Source of the DNA: Rhodococcus sp. RD6.2
GTDB taxonomy: Bacteria; Actinomycetota; Actinomycetes; Mycobacteriales; Mycobacteriaceae
Length of the DNA stretch: 64,000 nt
Reading direction: 5' to 3'
Assembly (NCBI RefSeq): GCF_001040705.1
Contig: NZ_CVQP01000001.1
Location: 426,324-490,323, forward strand
The translations under genes were made by a program, and so were the position numbers. The notes beneath the pieces are model-generated. The model did not search any database. It had not been told where the DNA came from and was given only the letters and a program-made list of their open reading frames with translations. How positions within the stretch are numbered: position 1 is the first letter of the stretch; each line of letters opens with the position of its first letter. Positions 9,299-18,153 of the stretch are shown in pieces.

Positions 9299-9505
9299 TC
9301 GCTCGACTCTCGTGCAACGGTCCGGGCGAGCTCGTGGTGCCCGGCTGGGCGCCCTCCTGGCGGTGATCCGAGCAGGGTCACGGTGACGCTGGAGGTGTCG
9401 GGTGGAACTATAGGGGAAGGACACGGACGCCCCCCGCCCGGTCGGTGCGGCAGGGTGGACGACAGTCACACGTAGGTTCCAGCGAAGCTGAGGTGAAGGA
9501 AGACT

Positions 9506-10408
9506 GTGAGCGGATTGCGTCTCATGGCCGTGCACGCCCATCCCGACGACGAGTCCAGCAAGGGCGCGGCGACGATGGCCCGCTACTCGGCCGAGGGCAA
9601 CGAGGTGCTGGTGGTCACCCTCACCGGCGGCGAGCGCGGCGACATCCTCAACCCGGCGATGGACGTGCCGGGCATCCGTGACCGCATCAGCGAGGTCCGC
9701 AAGGAGGAGATGGCGGAGGCCGCCCGCATCCTCGGCGTCCAGCAGATGTGGCTCGGGTTCGTCGACTCCGGACTGCCGGAGGGCGACCCCAAGCCGCCGC
9801 TGCCGGAGGGATGCTTCGCGCTGGTTCCGCTCGAGGAGTCCGCCGAGGCGCTGGTTCGGGTGGTCCGCGAGTTCCGTCCGCACGTGATGACGACCTACGA
9901 CGAGAACGGCGGCTACCCGCACCCCGACCACATTCGCTGCCACGAGGTGTCGGTGGAGGCGTTCGAGGCTGCCGCCGACCCCGATCGGTTCCCCGACGCG
10001 GGGGAGCCGTGGGAGGTGCTCAAGCTGTACTACTCGCACGGATTCATCCGGAAGCGTCTGCAGCTGTTCCAGGAGGAGTACGACCGTCGCGGCGAGGAAT
10101 TCCCGATGGCGGACTGGCTGAAGAAGTGGAAGACGGAGCAGGGCGACCTCATGGCCCGCGTCACCACGCAGATCACCTGTGGCGACCACTTCGCGCAGCG
10201 GGACGACGCCCTGCGCGCTCACGCGACGCAGATCGACCCGAATGGGTCGTTCTTCGCGGTCCCTCGTGACATTCAGCAGAAGATCTGGCCGACCGAGGAG
10301 TTCGAGTTGGCCAAGACCCGTGTGACCACCGCGATCCCCGAGACGGACCTGTTCGCCGGGATCGATCACGTCGGTGTCGGCGCGGGACATCAGGAGGAGG
10401 AGAAGTGA
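9506..10408 (+). CDS. mca: mycothiol S-conjugate amidase
   Basis: 300-aa zinc amidase that cleaves mycothiol S-conjugates to a mercapturic acid and GlcN-Ins, the detoxification arm of mycothiol metabolism. The LmbE/PIG-L fold is marked by [13 protein letters not shown] (zinc-binding His, Asp, Asp at about residues 8-16) and by [13 protein letters not shown] (His residues near 142-147). The homologue MshB shares the fold, but the length, C-terminal part and position next to the Rv1083/Rv1084 homologues identify Mca. Start is a GTG at 9506 ([13 protein letters not shown]). Its stop overlaps the next gene's GTG by 4 bases, indicating translational coupling. Confidence 0.93.
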   Translation: MSGLRLMAVHAHPDDESSKGAATMARYSAEGNEVLVVTLTGGERGDILNPAMDVPGIRDRISEVRKEEMAEAARILGVQQMWLGFVDSGLPEGDPKPPLPEGCFALVPLEESAEALVRVVREFRPHVMTTYDENGGYPHPDHIRCHEVSVEAFEAAADPDRFPDAGEPWEVLKLYYSHGFIRKRLQLFQEEYDRRGEEFPMADWLKKWKTEQGDLMARVTTQITCGDHFAQRDDALRAHATQIDPNGSFFAVPRDIQQKIWPTEEFELAKTRVTTAIPETDLFAGIDHVGVGAGHQEEEK

Positions 10409-10710
10409 ATCTGGCAGGCGCGGCAGTCGGGTGGCTGGCGCAGACCCAGGGCACACCGACGGGACCCGAGTTCGGCAAGGCATCCCCGGTCGGATTGCTG
10501 ATCATCGTCGTTCTGCTGATCGGGACAGTGTTCCTGATCCGGTCGATGAACAAGCAGCTGCGGAAGCTGCCGGACACCTTCGAGCCCGAGCATCCCGAAG
10601 CCGATCAGGCAGCAGACGAGGGCACCGACCGTGGTGGGGCGCTGACGCAGGACGAGTCCGACACGTCTGCGGCGAAGCCGTCCACTCCGCCGACACAGAC
10701 GTCGAGTTAG
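10405..10710 (+). CDS. small single-pass membrane protein (Rv1083-like)
   Basis: 101-aa protein that begins at a GTG overlapping the mca stop (GTGA). A transmembrane helix at about residues 30-48 ([19 protein letters not shown]) is followed by a basic patch (MNKQLRKLP) and an acidic, Glu/Asp/Thr-rich disordered tail. Conserved small membrane proteins hold this position in mycobacteria (Rv1083). Function unknown; coupling to mca suggests co-expression with mycothiol detoxification. Confidence 0.78.
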   Translation: MNLAGAAVGWLAQTQGTPTGPEFGKASPVGLLIIVVLLIGTVFLIRSMNKQLRKLPDTFEPEHPEADQAADEGTDRGGALTQDESDTSAAKPSTPPTQTSS

Positions 10711-10712
10711 TC

Positions 10713-12728
10713 GTGGGCGCGCTGTCCCGCAACACCCTCGGCGACGCGACCAGTCCGTACCTGCGCCAGCACGCGGACAACCCCGTGCACTGGCAGCAGT
10801 GGGGCACCGAGGCATTGGAGTGGGCGCGCGAACGCGACGTGCCGGTGCTGTTGTCCATCGGTTACGCGGCCTGCCACTGGTGTCACGTGATGGCGCACGA
10901 GTCGTTCGAGGACGAGGCGACCGCCGCCGTGATGAACGAACACTTCGTGTGCATCAAGGTGGACCGTGAGGAACGCCCCGATCTGGACGCGATCTACATG
11001 AACGCGACGGTCGCGATGACGGGGCAGGGCGGGTGGCCGATGACCTGCTTCCTCACCCCGGACGGCGAACCGTTCTATTGCGGCACGTACTTTCCGCCTG
11101 CGCCGCGGGGCGGAATGCCGTCCTTCACGCAGCTGCTCGAGGCGATCGACGACACCTGGCGGACGCGCCGTGACGACGTGCTCAAGGCGTCGGAGTCGAT
11201 CACGGCGGAGCTGCGGCGCGCCGGCGGTGCCCTTCCTGCGGGAGCCGTGGCGCTCGACGGTGCGCTCCTCGACGCGGCGGTGGCCTCGATCCGTTCCGAC
11301 GAGGACGTCGAGCGAGGCGGGTTCGGTGGGGCGCCGAAGTTCCCGCCGTCCGCGCTGCTGGAAGGGATGCTCCGCAGTCACGAGCGGACCGGCTCGGCGA
11401 TGGTCCTCGAGTCCGTGACCCGGACCGCGGAGGCGATGGCGCGCGGCGGGCTGTTCGACCAGCTGGGTGGAGGCTTCGCCCGCTACTCGGTCGATGCCGA
11501 CTGGATCGTGCCCCATTTCGAGAAGATGCTCTACGACAACGCCCAGCTGCTGCGTTTCTATGCACACCTGGCCCGTCGCACCGGCTCGGACCTGGCCTTG
11601 CGTGTCACCGAGCAGACAGCGGAGTTCATGCTCCGTGACCTGCGCACCGAGACAGGCTGTTTCGCGTCCGCCCTCGATGCGGACACCGACGGCGTCGAGG
11701 GATTGACGTACGCATGGACCCCGGATCAGCTGATCGAGGTGCTCGGCTTCGAGGACGGGGTGTGGGCTGCCGGCCTGCTGGCGGTCAGTTCCGTCGGAAC
11801 GTTCGAAGCCGGGACGTCGGTGCTGCAACTGCCCGCCGATCCCGACGATGCCGTGCGCTGGGAATCGGTGCGCCGAACCCTGCTCGACGCACGCTCGAGG
11901 CGACCGCAGCCCGCCCGCGACGACAAGGTCGTCACCGCGTGGAACGGGTTGGCGATCACTGCGCTCGCCGAAGCCGGTGCGGGACTGGGGCGCACGCAGT
12001 GGCTCGATGCAGCGCAGCACTGCGCTCGCTCGCTGCTGGACGAGCACCTGGTGGACGGACGGCTCCGGCGTGCATCGCTCGGGTCGGTCGTCGGCGATGC
12101 GGCGGCAGTTCTCGACGACCACGCCGCGCTCGCGACAGGACTGCTCACCCTGCACCAGGTGACCGGTGGTGCCGAGTGGCTGGCGAATGCACAGCAGATT
12201 CTCGACGTGGCGCTCGACCACTTCTCGGACGACACCGAGCCGGGATCCTGGTTCGACACCGCGGACGACGCGGAGGCGCTGATCGCCCGGCCCCGCGACC
12301 CCGTCGACGGGGCGACCCCGTCCGGCGCGTCGTCGATGGCGGAGGCGCTGCTCCTCGCATCAGTGCTGTCCGCGCCCGACACGGCAGGGCGCTACGGCGC
12401 CGCGGCCTCCGCGACGATCGACCGGGGAACTGTTCTGCTCCAGCGTGTTCCACGCTCCGCGGGGCACTGGCTCGCGGTCGCCGAGGCCGCTGTTCGTGGC
12501 CCGATCCAGGTGGCTGTCGCGACGGACGGTGCGTCGGATCTGCTCGACGCGGCACGCAGGCATGCGCCCGGTGGTGTGGTCGTCGTCGGCGGAACGCCCG
12601 ATTCGGTTCCGCTGCTTGCGGATCGGCCGCTGGTCGACGGCGAGTCCGCGGCGTACGTGTGCCGCGGGGTCGTGTGCGACCGGCCTGTCACCGATGTCGA
12701 TGCGCTGGTCGAGGCGCTCGCCCGGTAG
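10713..12728 (+). CDS. YyaL/spermatogenesis-associated protein 20 family, thioredoxin-like plus (alpha/alpha)6 barrel
   Basis: 671-aa protein starting at a GTG two bases after the preceding stop (MGALSRNTLGDATSPYLRQH). The first about 170 residues are a thioredoxin-like DUF255 domain with the redox motif ACHWCHVMAHESF near residues 54-66; the rest is a glycosidase-like (alpha/alpha)6 toroid (for example RGGLFDQLGGGFARYSVD). The family (B. subtilis YyaL, Rv1084, human SPATA20) is widespread but without a proven reaction. The tight mca-Rv1083-Rv1084 arrangement suggests one operon; a thiol-related role is plausible but inferred only from context and the CxxC pair. Confidence 0.88.
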   Translation: MGALSRNTLGDATSPYLRQHADNPVHWQQWGTEALEWARERDVPVLLSIGYAACHWCHVMAHESFEDEATAAVMNEHFVCIKVDREERPDLDAIYMNATVAMTGQGGWPMTCFLTPDGEPFYCGTYFPPAPRGGMPSFTQLLEAIDDTWRTRRDDVLKASESITAELRRAGGALPAGAVALDGALLDAAVASIRSDEDVERGGFGGAPKFPPSALLEGMLRSHERTGSAMVLESVTRTAEAMARGGLFDQLGGGFARYSVDADWIVPHFEKMLYDNAQLLRFYAHLARRTGSDLALRVTEQTAEFMLRDLRTETGCFASALDADTDGVEGLTYAWTPDQLIEVLGFEDGVWAAGLLAVSSVGTFEAGTSVLQLPADPDDAVRWESVRRTLLDARSRRPQPARDDKVVTAWNGLAITALAEAGAGLGRTQWLDAAQHCARSLLDEHLVDGRLRRASLGSVVGDAAAVLDDHAALATGLLTLHQVTGGAEWLANAQQILDVALDHFSDDTEPGSWFDTADDAEALIARPRDPVDGATPSGASSMAEALLLASVLSAPDTAGRYGAAASATIDRGTVLLQRVPRSAGHWLAVAEAAVRGPIQVAVATDGASDLLDAARRHAPGGVVVVGGTPDSVPLLADRPLVDGESAAYVCRGVVCDRPVTDVDALVEALAR

Positions 12729-12780
12729 TGCGCCGGCGCGGGGGATCGGCTTTCGGTCGTCCCCTGTGTGGCGTCGCCAC

Positions 12781-12972
12781 CTATCCCGGAGGTTCGGGAT
12801 GGCGACGCTTCAACTCGTCGCGGACGCGCTCCAGTGACGCAGTTTCGCCGTCGATCTCCGCGACCCGGCGCTTGGCCCGGTCGAGATTGCCTTCGAGTTC
12901 CAGGATCTGCAGGACCACACCCTCGCGTTCGGCGGCCAGCTGTCCGAGGGCGTCTGCCACTGGATCGTCCAT
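12781..12972 (-). CDS. small coiled-coil protein
   Basis: 63-aa ORF from an ATG at 12972 (MDDPVADALGQLAAEREG). Nearly the whole length is a charged heptad-rich helix (LAAEREGVVLQILELEGNL, then DRAKRRVAEIDGETASLERV), which predicts a coiled coil. Upstream in-frame codons to 13062 give a less helical extension with rarer character, so I take the internal start. Function unknown; it is convergent with the YyaL-type gene and divergent from the EspG-like gene. Confidence 0.5.
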   Translation of the reverse strand: MDDPVADALGQLAAEREGVVLQILELEGNLDRAKRRVAEIDGETASLERVRDELKRRHPEPPG

Positions 12973-13133
12973 ACAGCTCACTGTAGGTGGTTTCTGCAGG
13001 TGTGACGGGTGCATCGTCGCTGCCACGAGGGTGTCGGTTGCGGGATTCGATCCGTCGTACACAGGCGGGAACCGATCGGGACTCGGTTGCGTCTGAGTAG
13101 GGTGAGCGGACTGTTGTCGGGGGGCGGGGGCAT

Positions 13134-13919
13134 GTGGTGCGGGGGACTGTCGCGGGTGTCGAGTGTTGGCGTTTCACGGCACTGGAATTCGATGTCCTGT
13201 GGCGCCTCTGTGGACGTGACCGACTGCCGTATCCGATGGCCTACCGCAGTGCCGCGGAGACCGTCGACGAGGATCGGCGACAGCGGCAGGAAGCAACGCA
13301 CATTCTTGTTCGGCAAATCGACAGGGAGTTGCAGTCGGCGCTGTCCGTCCTACTGGAACCGGATCTCCGCGTCGAGGTGTGCGGTTTCGCGGGCGCAGGA
13401 CCGACGTCGATGACCCGCGTGCACGCAGGCATTCGGGGTGCCGCCGCCGTTGTCGTCACCCAGATGACCGGGCCCGACACCGAAAGCGGTGGCGACGTGC
13501 GAATCGCGGTGGTGCCGCGAACCCGGGTCGCTGCCACGGTCGCTTCGGCAGTGCCGGCGGCCGCGCGCGGCGCGGGCCGTCGGCTCGTCGCCCGACCGGA
13601 CACCGGGAACACGGTGATGCGGCCCGTCTCCGAGCGCGGCACCTCCGACGACGTGCGGGGATTCCTCTCGCGACGCCGCGACGGCATCGGAGAGGTCGGC
13701 GTCCATCCCGGGCCCGCGGTCGACTGGCGCCCGACCGACGACGGTGGCGTGTTCCAGTGGATCGACGTCGAGGACGGCCGCTACCTGATCGTCCGTACCC
13801 GCGATGTCGTCGAGGTGGTTCCTGTATCGGTGGACGAGCTTCGTGAACATCTCACGGCGCTCGTCGACCGCGTCGATCGGCACCGTCAGGCGAAAAGCAC
13901 CAGCCACACCGCGATGTAG
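13134..13919 (+). CDS. EspG-like ESX secretion-associated protein (orphan)
   Basis: 261-aa protein beginning at a GTG. The opening WRFTALEFDVLWRLCGRDRLPYP resembles the start of EspG (PF14011) proteins, the cytosolic chaperones that bind PE-PPE type substrates of type VII secretion. The middle (residues about 80-170) alternates beta strands, and the C-terminus is helical (VSVDELREHLTALVDRVD), in line with the family. No PE/PPE, Esx, EccC or other type VII gene is nearby. Its last 34 bases overlap the 3' end of the convergent hemolysin III gene. The family call rests on pattern recognition by eye. Confidence 0.6.
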   Translation: MVRGTVAGVECWRFTALEFDVLWRLCGRDRLPYPMAYRSAAETVDEDRRQRQEATHILVRQIDRELQSALSVLLEPDLRVEVCGFAGAGPTSMTRVHAGIRGAAAVVVTQMTGPDTESGGDVRIAVVPRTRVAATVASAVPAAARGAGRRLVARPDTGNTVMRPVSERGTSDDVRGFLSRRRDGIGEVGVHPGPAVDWRPTDDGGVFQWIDVEDGRYLIVRTRDVVEVVPVSVDELREHLTALVDRVDRHRQAKSTSHTAM

Positions 13920-14551
13920 TGACAGAGTGCGGCCACGACCGTGCCTGCGTGGAAGAACTCGTGGTGCCCGAAGGTGTCGGGCCACGGGTTCGGCCATTTC
14001 GTGGCGTAGAGGACCGCGCCGAGGCTGTAGAGCACACCGCCAACCGCCAACAGGATCAGGGGGAGCCAGCCGACCTGCTCGACCAGGTCGCCCGCGACGG
14101 GCACGATCGCCCATCCGAGCAGGAGGTACAGGGGAACCCCGACCCATCGGGGAGCGGTGGGCCACAACATCTTCAACGCGACTCCGGCGAGGGCGCCGGA
14201 CCACACCACAGCCAGGAGCGTTCCGCCGGTGCCCGCCGGGAGCGCCAACGTCGCGAAGGGGGTGTAGCTACCCGCGATGAACAGGAAGATCATCGAGTGG
14301 TCGGCGCGCTTCATCCACGTACGCGACCGGGTCGTCGGCCAGTGGATGCGGTGATAGGCGGCGCTGACCCCGAACACGCCGCACACGGTGGTGGCGTAGA
14401 CGGCGGTGGCGACACCGGCGCGGGTGGACACGGTGAACGCGGCCGCGACGAGTACGACGCCCGCCACGACGGCCACCGCGAACGCCCATGCGTGGATCCA
14501 GCCACGGAGTCGGGGTTTCACCGGGGCGAGGGGTTGGTCCAGGACGGTCAT
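13886..14551 (-). CDS. hemolysin III / PAQR-family membrane protein
   Basis: 221-aa integral membrane protein with about seven transmembrane segments, starting at the ATG at 14551 (MTVLDQPLAPVKPRLRG). Family residues are present: the Ser/His set in SAAYHRIHWP (helix 2), the Asp/His pair in RADHSMIFLFIAGSYTP, and HHEFFHAGTVVAALCHY near the end; these His and Asp residues form the metal site of the PAQR/YqfA/Hly-III superfamily. Synteny matches Rv1085c. True haemolytic activity is not implied; related proteins act in membrane lipid homeostasis or as ceramidase-like hydrolases. A 26-bp palindrome lies 27 bp upstream of the start. Confidence 0.88.
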   Translation of the reverse strand: MTVLDQPLAPVKPRLRGWIHAWAFAVAVVAGVVLVAAAFTVSTRAGVATAVYATTVCGVFGVSAAYHRIHWPTTRSRTWMKRADHSMIFLFIAGSYTPFATLALPAGTGGTLLAVVWSGALAGVALKMLWPTAPRWVGVPLYLLLGWAIVPVAGDLVEQVGWLPLILLAVGGVLYSLGAVLYATKWPNPWPDTFGHHEFFHAGTVVAALCHYIAVWLVLFA

Positions 14552-14577
14552 GGGGTCTTCTCCCAGCGCTCGAAGCC

Positions 14578-14603
14578 CATAACCTACGGAACCGTAGGTT
14601 ATG
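14578..14603. promoter_or_regulatory. 26-bp operator-like palindrome upstream of hemolysin III gene
   Basis: Perfect inverted repeat: CATAACCTACGG, a 2-base centre (AA), then the exact reverse complement CCGTAGGTTATG. It sits 27 bp before the hemolysin III start and 131 bp before the divergent isoprenyl synthase. Size and symmetry fit a TetR-family dimer or double-dimer site. No regulator gene is adjacent. It is unlike the IdeR box, though it shares CCTA. Confidence 0.6.
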
Positions 14604-14734
14604 AATCCCGGCCACTGTACCCCGCACGAAGTCGGCCGACAGGGCCGTCGAATGTCACGCTCCTCACGAGAACACCGGTGCGCGACGCGGAGGCAAGGGC
14701 CGGGCGTAATGTGACCTCCCGTGGTGATGTCCAG

Positions 14735-15502
14735 GTGAAGCCCTCCGACCTGCTGTACAGCCTCTACGAGCGGCGCCTCACCGGGCAGCTCGACGGTATG
14801 CAGCGACCCCGGCACGTCGCCGTCATGTGCGACGGCAACCGCCGCTGGGCGCGGGAGAACGGGTTCACCGACGTCGCGCACGGTCACCGGATGGGTGCGC
14901 TCAAGATCGCCGAGCTGCTGACCTGGTGTGACGAGACCGGCATCGAGATGGCGACGATCTATCTGCTCTCCACCGAGAACCTGCGCCGCGACCCCGAGGA
15001 ACTCGACACCCTCATCGAGATCATCACCGACGTCGTCGAGGAGATCTCCGGGCCTGATCAGAATTGGTCCGTGAAGATCGTCGGCACCCTCGATCTCCTG
15101 CCCGAGGACTCCGCCCGCCGACTGCGCGAAGCCGCCGACAGCACTGCGGGCCGCACCGGCACGCACGTCAACGTCGCGGTCGGGTACGGCGGGCGCCAGG
15201 AGATCGCCGACGCGGTCCGCTCGTTGGTGCGGCAGAAGCAGGCCGAAGGCGTGGACGGTCCCGAACTGGTCGACGCGATCACCGTCGAGGCGATCGACGG
15301 GCATCTCTACACGTCCGGGCAACCCGATCCGGATCTGGTGATCCGCACGTCCGGTGAGCAGCGGTTGTCCGGGTTCCTGCTGTGGCAGAGCGCGTACTCG
15401 GAGATCTGGTTCACGGAGGCGTACTGGCCGGAGTTCCGGCGGGTCGACTTCCTCCGTGCCCTGCGCGACTACGCGGCACGGCACCGCCGTTTCGGCACGT
15501 AG
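14735..15502 (+). CDS. short-chain Z-isoprenyl diphosphate synthase (Rv1086-type, Z,E-farnesyl diphosphate synthase)
   Basis: 255-aa cis-prenyltransferase. VAVMCDGNRRWARENG (about residues 24-39) carries the catalytic Asp and diphosphate-binding Arg residues; DPDLVIRTSGEQRLSGFLLWQ and EIWFTEAYWPEF near the C-terminus are family hallmarks. Two such enzymes usually occur in mycolic-acid actinobacteria: decaprenyl diphosphate synthase (Rv2361c, about 296 aa) and the shorter Rv1086, which makes Z,E-farnesyl diphosphate. Synteny with hemolysin III and coaA plus the short N-terminus points to the latter. Start: GTG at 14735; a GTG at 14711 would add eight residues. Confidence 0.85.
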   Translation: MKPSDLLYSLYERRLTGQLDGMQRPRHVAVMCDGNRRWARENGFTDVAHGHRMGALKIAELLTWCDETGIEMATIYLLSTENLRRDPEELDTLIEIITDVVEEISGPDQNWSVKIVGTLDLLPEDSARRLREAADSTAGRTGTHVNVAVGYGGRQEIADAVRSLVRQKQAEGVDGPELVDAITVEAIDGHLYTSGQPDPDLVIRTSGEQRLSGFLLWQSAYSEIWFTEAYWPEFRRVDFLRALRDYAARHRRFGT

Positions 15503-15514
15503 GCGCTGATCCGC

Positions 15515-15562
15515 CATGTGCGTGAGCCGGGCGGCCGGGACCACCACACTCTCGCGCACATG
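15515..15562. terminator. hairpin between convergent isoprenyl synthase and coaA genes
   Basis: CATGTGCGTGAG can pair with CTCGCGCACATG (12 bp, one G-U) around a 24-base GC-rich loop in the 73-bp convergent gap. There is no T-run, so it may be a weak or factor-assisted terminator. Confidence 0.4.
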
Positions 15563-15575
15563 CGGCGGAGCTGCC

Positions 15576-16508
15576 TCAGAGCTTGCGCAGCCGCAGTCGG
15601 TTGATGGAGTGGTCGGCGTCCTTGCGCAGCACCAGGGTTGCGCGCGGACGAGTCGGCAGGATGTTCTCCACCAGGTTCGGGCGGTTGATCGAATTCCAGA
15701 TGTCCTCGGCGGCGATCGTGGCGTGCTCGTCCGAGAGGTTCGAGTAGTGGTGGAAGTGGGCCTGCGGGTCCGCGAACGACGTCTTGCGCAGTGCCAGGAA
15801 GCGTTTGATGTACCAGCGCTCGATGTCCTCGACCTTCGCGTCGACGTAGATCGAGAAGTCGAACAGGTCGGAGACCATGAGCCGAGGCCCCGTCTGCAGG
15901 ACGTTGAGGCCTTCGAGGATCAGGATGTCGGGCTGTCGGATCAGGTGGTACTGGCCGGGGATGACATCGTAGGACCGGTGTGAATAGACCGGTGCCGCAA
16001 CCTCTTCGGCGCCGGACTTCACCTCGGTGACGAAGCGGAGCAGCTTGCGACGGTCGTAGCTTTCCGGAAAGCCCTTGCGGTGCATGATGCCGCGGCGCGT
16101 CAACTCCGCGGTCGAGTACAGGAAGCCGTCGGTCGTCACCAGGTCGACGCGCGGGTGGTGTTCCCACCGCGCGAGCAGCGCCTGGAGGACACGCGCGGTC
16201 GTGGACTTACCGACGGCGACGGAACCCGCGACACCGATCACGAACGGCACCTGACGATCCGGGTGCTTCTCCCCGAGGAAGGTCGCGGTCGCGGCGAACA
16301 GGCGCTGCCGTGCGGCGACCTGCAGGTGGATCAGTCGCGACAGCGGCAGGTACACCTCGGCGACCTCGTCGAGATCGATCTGCTCGCCGAGGCCCCGCAT
16401 GCCCTGGAGTTCTTCCTCCGTGAGCACGAGCGGCGTCGCCTTGCGCAGTGTCCTCCACTGCTTCCGGTCGAACTCGACGTACGGGCTGCTTTCGCTCACC
16501 CTCGCCAT
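15576..16508 (-). CDS. coaA: pantothenate kinase type I
   Basis: 310-aa enzyme phosphorylating pantothenate, the first step of coenzyme A synthesis. The P-loop [17 protein letters not shown] (about residues 95-111) and [25 protein letters not shown] and [14 protein letters not shown] match bacterial type I CoaA. The start at 16508 ([18 protein letters not shown]) matches the mycobacterial protein length (Rv1092c, 312 aa); the open frame upstream is not conserved-looking. It is a single gene, convergent with the isoprenyl synthase and divergent from the DUF885 gene 106 bp away. CoA also supplies the 4'-phosphopantetheine needed by the NRPSs in this window, though no direct link is implied. Confidence 0.95.
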   Translation of the reverse strand: MARVSESSPYVEFDRKQWRTLRKATPLVLTEEELQGMRGLGEQIDLDEVAEVYLPLSRLIHLQVAARQRLFAATATFLGEKHPDRQVPFVIGVAGSVAVGKSTTARVLQALLARWEHHPRVDLVTTDGFLYSTAELTRRGIMHRKGFPESYDRRKLLRFVTEVKSGAEEVAAPVYSHRSYDVIPGQYHLIRQPDILILEGLNVLQTGPRLMVSDLFDFSIYVDAKVEDIERWYIKRFLALRKTSFADPQAHFHHYSNLSDEHATIAAEDIWNSINRPNLVENILPTRPRATLVLRKDADHSINRLRLRKL

Positions 16509-16614
16509 TCGCGCGCCCCGGCCTCGATCTGCATCGCCTCGATCTGCATAGGTGGATTGTGCTCGCCCACACAGTCCGATGCTGCGTCGGGTCCGGCCAC
16601 TAGGGTGCACAGGT

Positions 16615-17943
16615 ATGGACGCCACCACCTTCGTACGCGAGTATCTGCTGCTCGGGCTCGGTTTCGACCGAATCGAGGACGGGTTCGTCGACGCCTTCAC
16701 CGGCGACCCCGAATTGCGTCGGCGGGTGGAGAACGCGCCGCCCCCCGAGCCGCGTCAGCTGGCCCGTCGTGCCGCGGAGTTGCGGTCCGAACTGTCCAAC
16801 GTCGAGATCGCGGCGGGTCGCGCCGAGTTCCTGGATGTGCACCTGCGCGCCCTCGAATGCTCGGCACGCAAGTTCGCGGGCGAGGAGATCGGCTTCGTCG
16901 ACGAGGTGCACGCCTACTTCGACGTCCGGATCGAGCCGGGGTCCGTCGACGACTACCGTGCGGCGCATCGCGCGATGGACGAGGTGCTCCCAGGGGACGG
17001 CAGCACGCCGCTGGCGCAACGGTTGCAGGCGCACCGCGCGGCAGACGAGATTCCGCCCGAGCGCCTCGCGGAGTGCGTCGACGCGTTCTCGTCGGCGCTT
17101 CGCGACCTGGTGCGCGCCCGCTACCCGCTGCCCGAGACCGAGCGCGTCGAGTACGAAGTGGTCGGTGACAAGCCCTGGTCGGGTTTCAACTACTACCTCG
17201 GCGACTACCGGTCGAAGGTCGCGATCAACTCGGACCTCAAGCAGCACATGGCGCACCTGCCACACCTGATCGCGCACGAGTCGTACCCGGGTCATCACAC
17301 CGAGCACTGCCGCAAGGAGGCGGGCCTCGTCGACGCGGGCGAGATCGAGCACACGATTTTCCTGGTCAACACCCCGCAGTGCCTGATGGCGGAGGGCCTT
17401 GCGGATCATGCGCTGGGTGCGATCGTGGGGCCCGGGAGCGGAGCCCGCGGAGCGACCCCAGGGCAGGGCGGCGGAGCCCGCGGAGCGACCCCAGGGCAGT
17501 GCGGCGGAGCCGGCGGAGCGACCCCAGGGCAGTGCGGCGGAGCCGGCGGAGCGACCCCAGGGCAGGGCTGGGGGAAGTGGGCGGAGGAGATCTATGCCGA
17601 TCTCGGTCTCCGCTTCGACGGTCAGCGCGCCGAGGCACTGTCGACGGCGTCGGCCGGACTACTCGGGGTGCGTCAGGACGCGGCACTGCTGCTGCACGAC
17701 CGCGGACGCTCCCACGACGAGGTTGCGGAGTTCCTGCAGACGTGGAACCTGACGTCGCCGGAGCGGTCCAGGCAGTCGCTGCGGTTCCTGTCGTCGCCGC
17801 TCTGGCGTGCTTACACGTCGACGTACGTCGAGGGCTACCGGTTGCTCGACTCCTGGCTCGGCCGCGCGGGCGACGGCATCGAACGTGCGGACCTGTTCGG
17901 GCGCCTCCTCGACGAGCCCCTCATTCCGTCCGCACTGCGCTGA
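16615..17943 (+). CDS. DUF885 family putative zinc metallopeptidase with internal repeat
   Basis: 442-aa protein starting at the ATG at 16615. The likely metal site is [16 protein letters not shown] at about residues 219-234 (HExxxH-type with extra His), the hallmark of DUF885 proteins, which look like M32/M3-type carboxypeptidases or oligopeptidases. The C-terminus ([22 protein letters not shown]) is also typical. At residues about 276-318 the fold is interrupted by four near-perfect 11-residue repeats, GA(R/G)GATPGQ(G/C)G, encoded by a 33-bp minisatellite. The reading frame is preserved, so the protein may be functional with a Gly-rich loop. Substrate unknown; it is a single gene. Confidence 0.82.
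   Translation: MDATTFVREYLLLGLGFDRIEDGFVDAFTGDPELRRRVENAPPPEPRQLARRAAELRSELSNVEIAAGRAEFLDVHLRALECSARKFAGEEIGFVDEVHAYFDVRIEPGSVDDYRAAHRAMDEVLPGDGSTPLAQRLQAHRAADEIPPERLAECVDAFSSALRDLVRARYPLPETERVEYEVVGDKPWSGFNYYLGDYRSKVAINSDLKQHMAHLPHLIAHESYPGHHTEHCRKEAGLVDAGEIEHTIFLVNTPQCLMAEGLADHALGAIVGPGSGARGATPGQGGGARGATPGQCGGAGGATPGQCGGAGGATPGQGWGKWAEEIYADLGLRFDGQRAEALSTASAGLLGVRQDAALLLHDRGRSHDEVAEFLQTWNLTSPERSRQSLRFLSSPLWRAYTSTYVEGYRLLDSWLGRAGDGIERADLFGRLLDEPLIPSALR
17440..17570 (+). repeat. 33-bp tandem repeat (four copies) inside the DUF885 gene
   Basis: Four head-to-tail units beginning at 17440, 17473, 17506 and 17539. Units 1 and 2 contain GGAGCCCGCGGAGCG and units 3 and 4 contain GGAGCCGGCGGAGCG, each followed by ACCCCAGGGCAG. 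Period 33 keeps the frame (11 codons). Units 2 and 3 share a TGC codon where units 1 and 4 have GGC/GGC-like, showing step-wise duplication. Such Gly/Pro runs are absent from the rest of the protein. Confidence 0.9.
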
Positions 17944-18004
17944 TCCCGGTCGTCGCTGATCCCGGGCGTCGCCGACCCGGTCGGTCGTCGCCTACACTGG
18001 GTGC

Positions 18005-18119
18005 TGCTTCACGAGTGCCGTCGCCAAGCCCCGACTGGACGGCCGCCAACCCCACGCTCGCGGGTGGCTCGGGTGACGAAGTGGCTGGCACCACCCGGTG
18101 TCGGCACGAGCGCCCCCGG
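18005..18119 (+). promoter_or_regulatory. SAM-IV riboswitch (S-adenosylmethionine aptamer)
   Basis: The leader of the next gene carries the conserved SAM-IV core in order: closing helix P1 from CTTCACGAGTGCC pairing with GGGTGACGAAG; AAGCCCCGACT and CGGCCGCCAACCC forming the P2 arm, the ligand pocket and the pseudoknot strand; CTCGCGGGTGGCTCGGGTGA as the P3 arm; and a 3' extension GGCACCACCCGGTG with GAGCGCCCC for P5 and the second pseudoknot. The order and spacing closely follow the mycobacterial SAM-IV aptamer I remember. It is specific to actinobacteria and normally turns genes off when SAM is abundant. The call is by eye; a covariance search was not possible. Confidence 0.85.
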
Positions 18120-18131
18120 ATTTCCGGGCGG

Positions 18132-18146
18132 CCCGAGGAACTCGGG
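18132..18146 (+). promoter_or_regulatory. start-proximal hairpin, likely riboswitch expression platform
   Basis: CCCGAG-GAA-CTCGGG forms a 6-bp stem with a 3-base loop ending 7 bp before the ATG at 18154. It hides the purine-rich GGAGA/GAGGA ribosome-site candidates. A second hairpin (CGCCC with GGGCG, 18111-18130) lies between it and the aptamer. With no U-run present, control of translation initiation rather than transcription termination is the likelier mechanism. Confidence 0.5.
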
Positions 18147-18153
18147 AGATCCC

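Noticed and set aside
8873..10483. A single 536-aa minus-strand gene covering DUF4307 and the region antisense to mca
   Set aside because: Only the last 141 residues look like a real protein; the rest is the shadow of mca on the opposite strand.
14735..15502. Main decaprenyl (undecaprenyl) diphosphate synthase UppS
   Set aside because: Length and synteny with hemolysin III and coaA match the short-chain Rv1086 type rather than the longer Rv2361c type.
17440..17570. CRISPR-like array
   Set aside because: The units are directly abutting without spacers, are in-frame within a gene and no cas gene is present.
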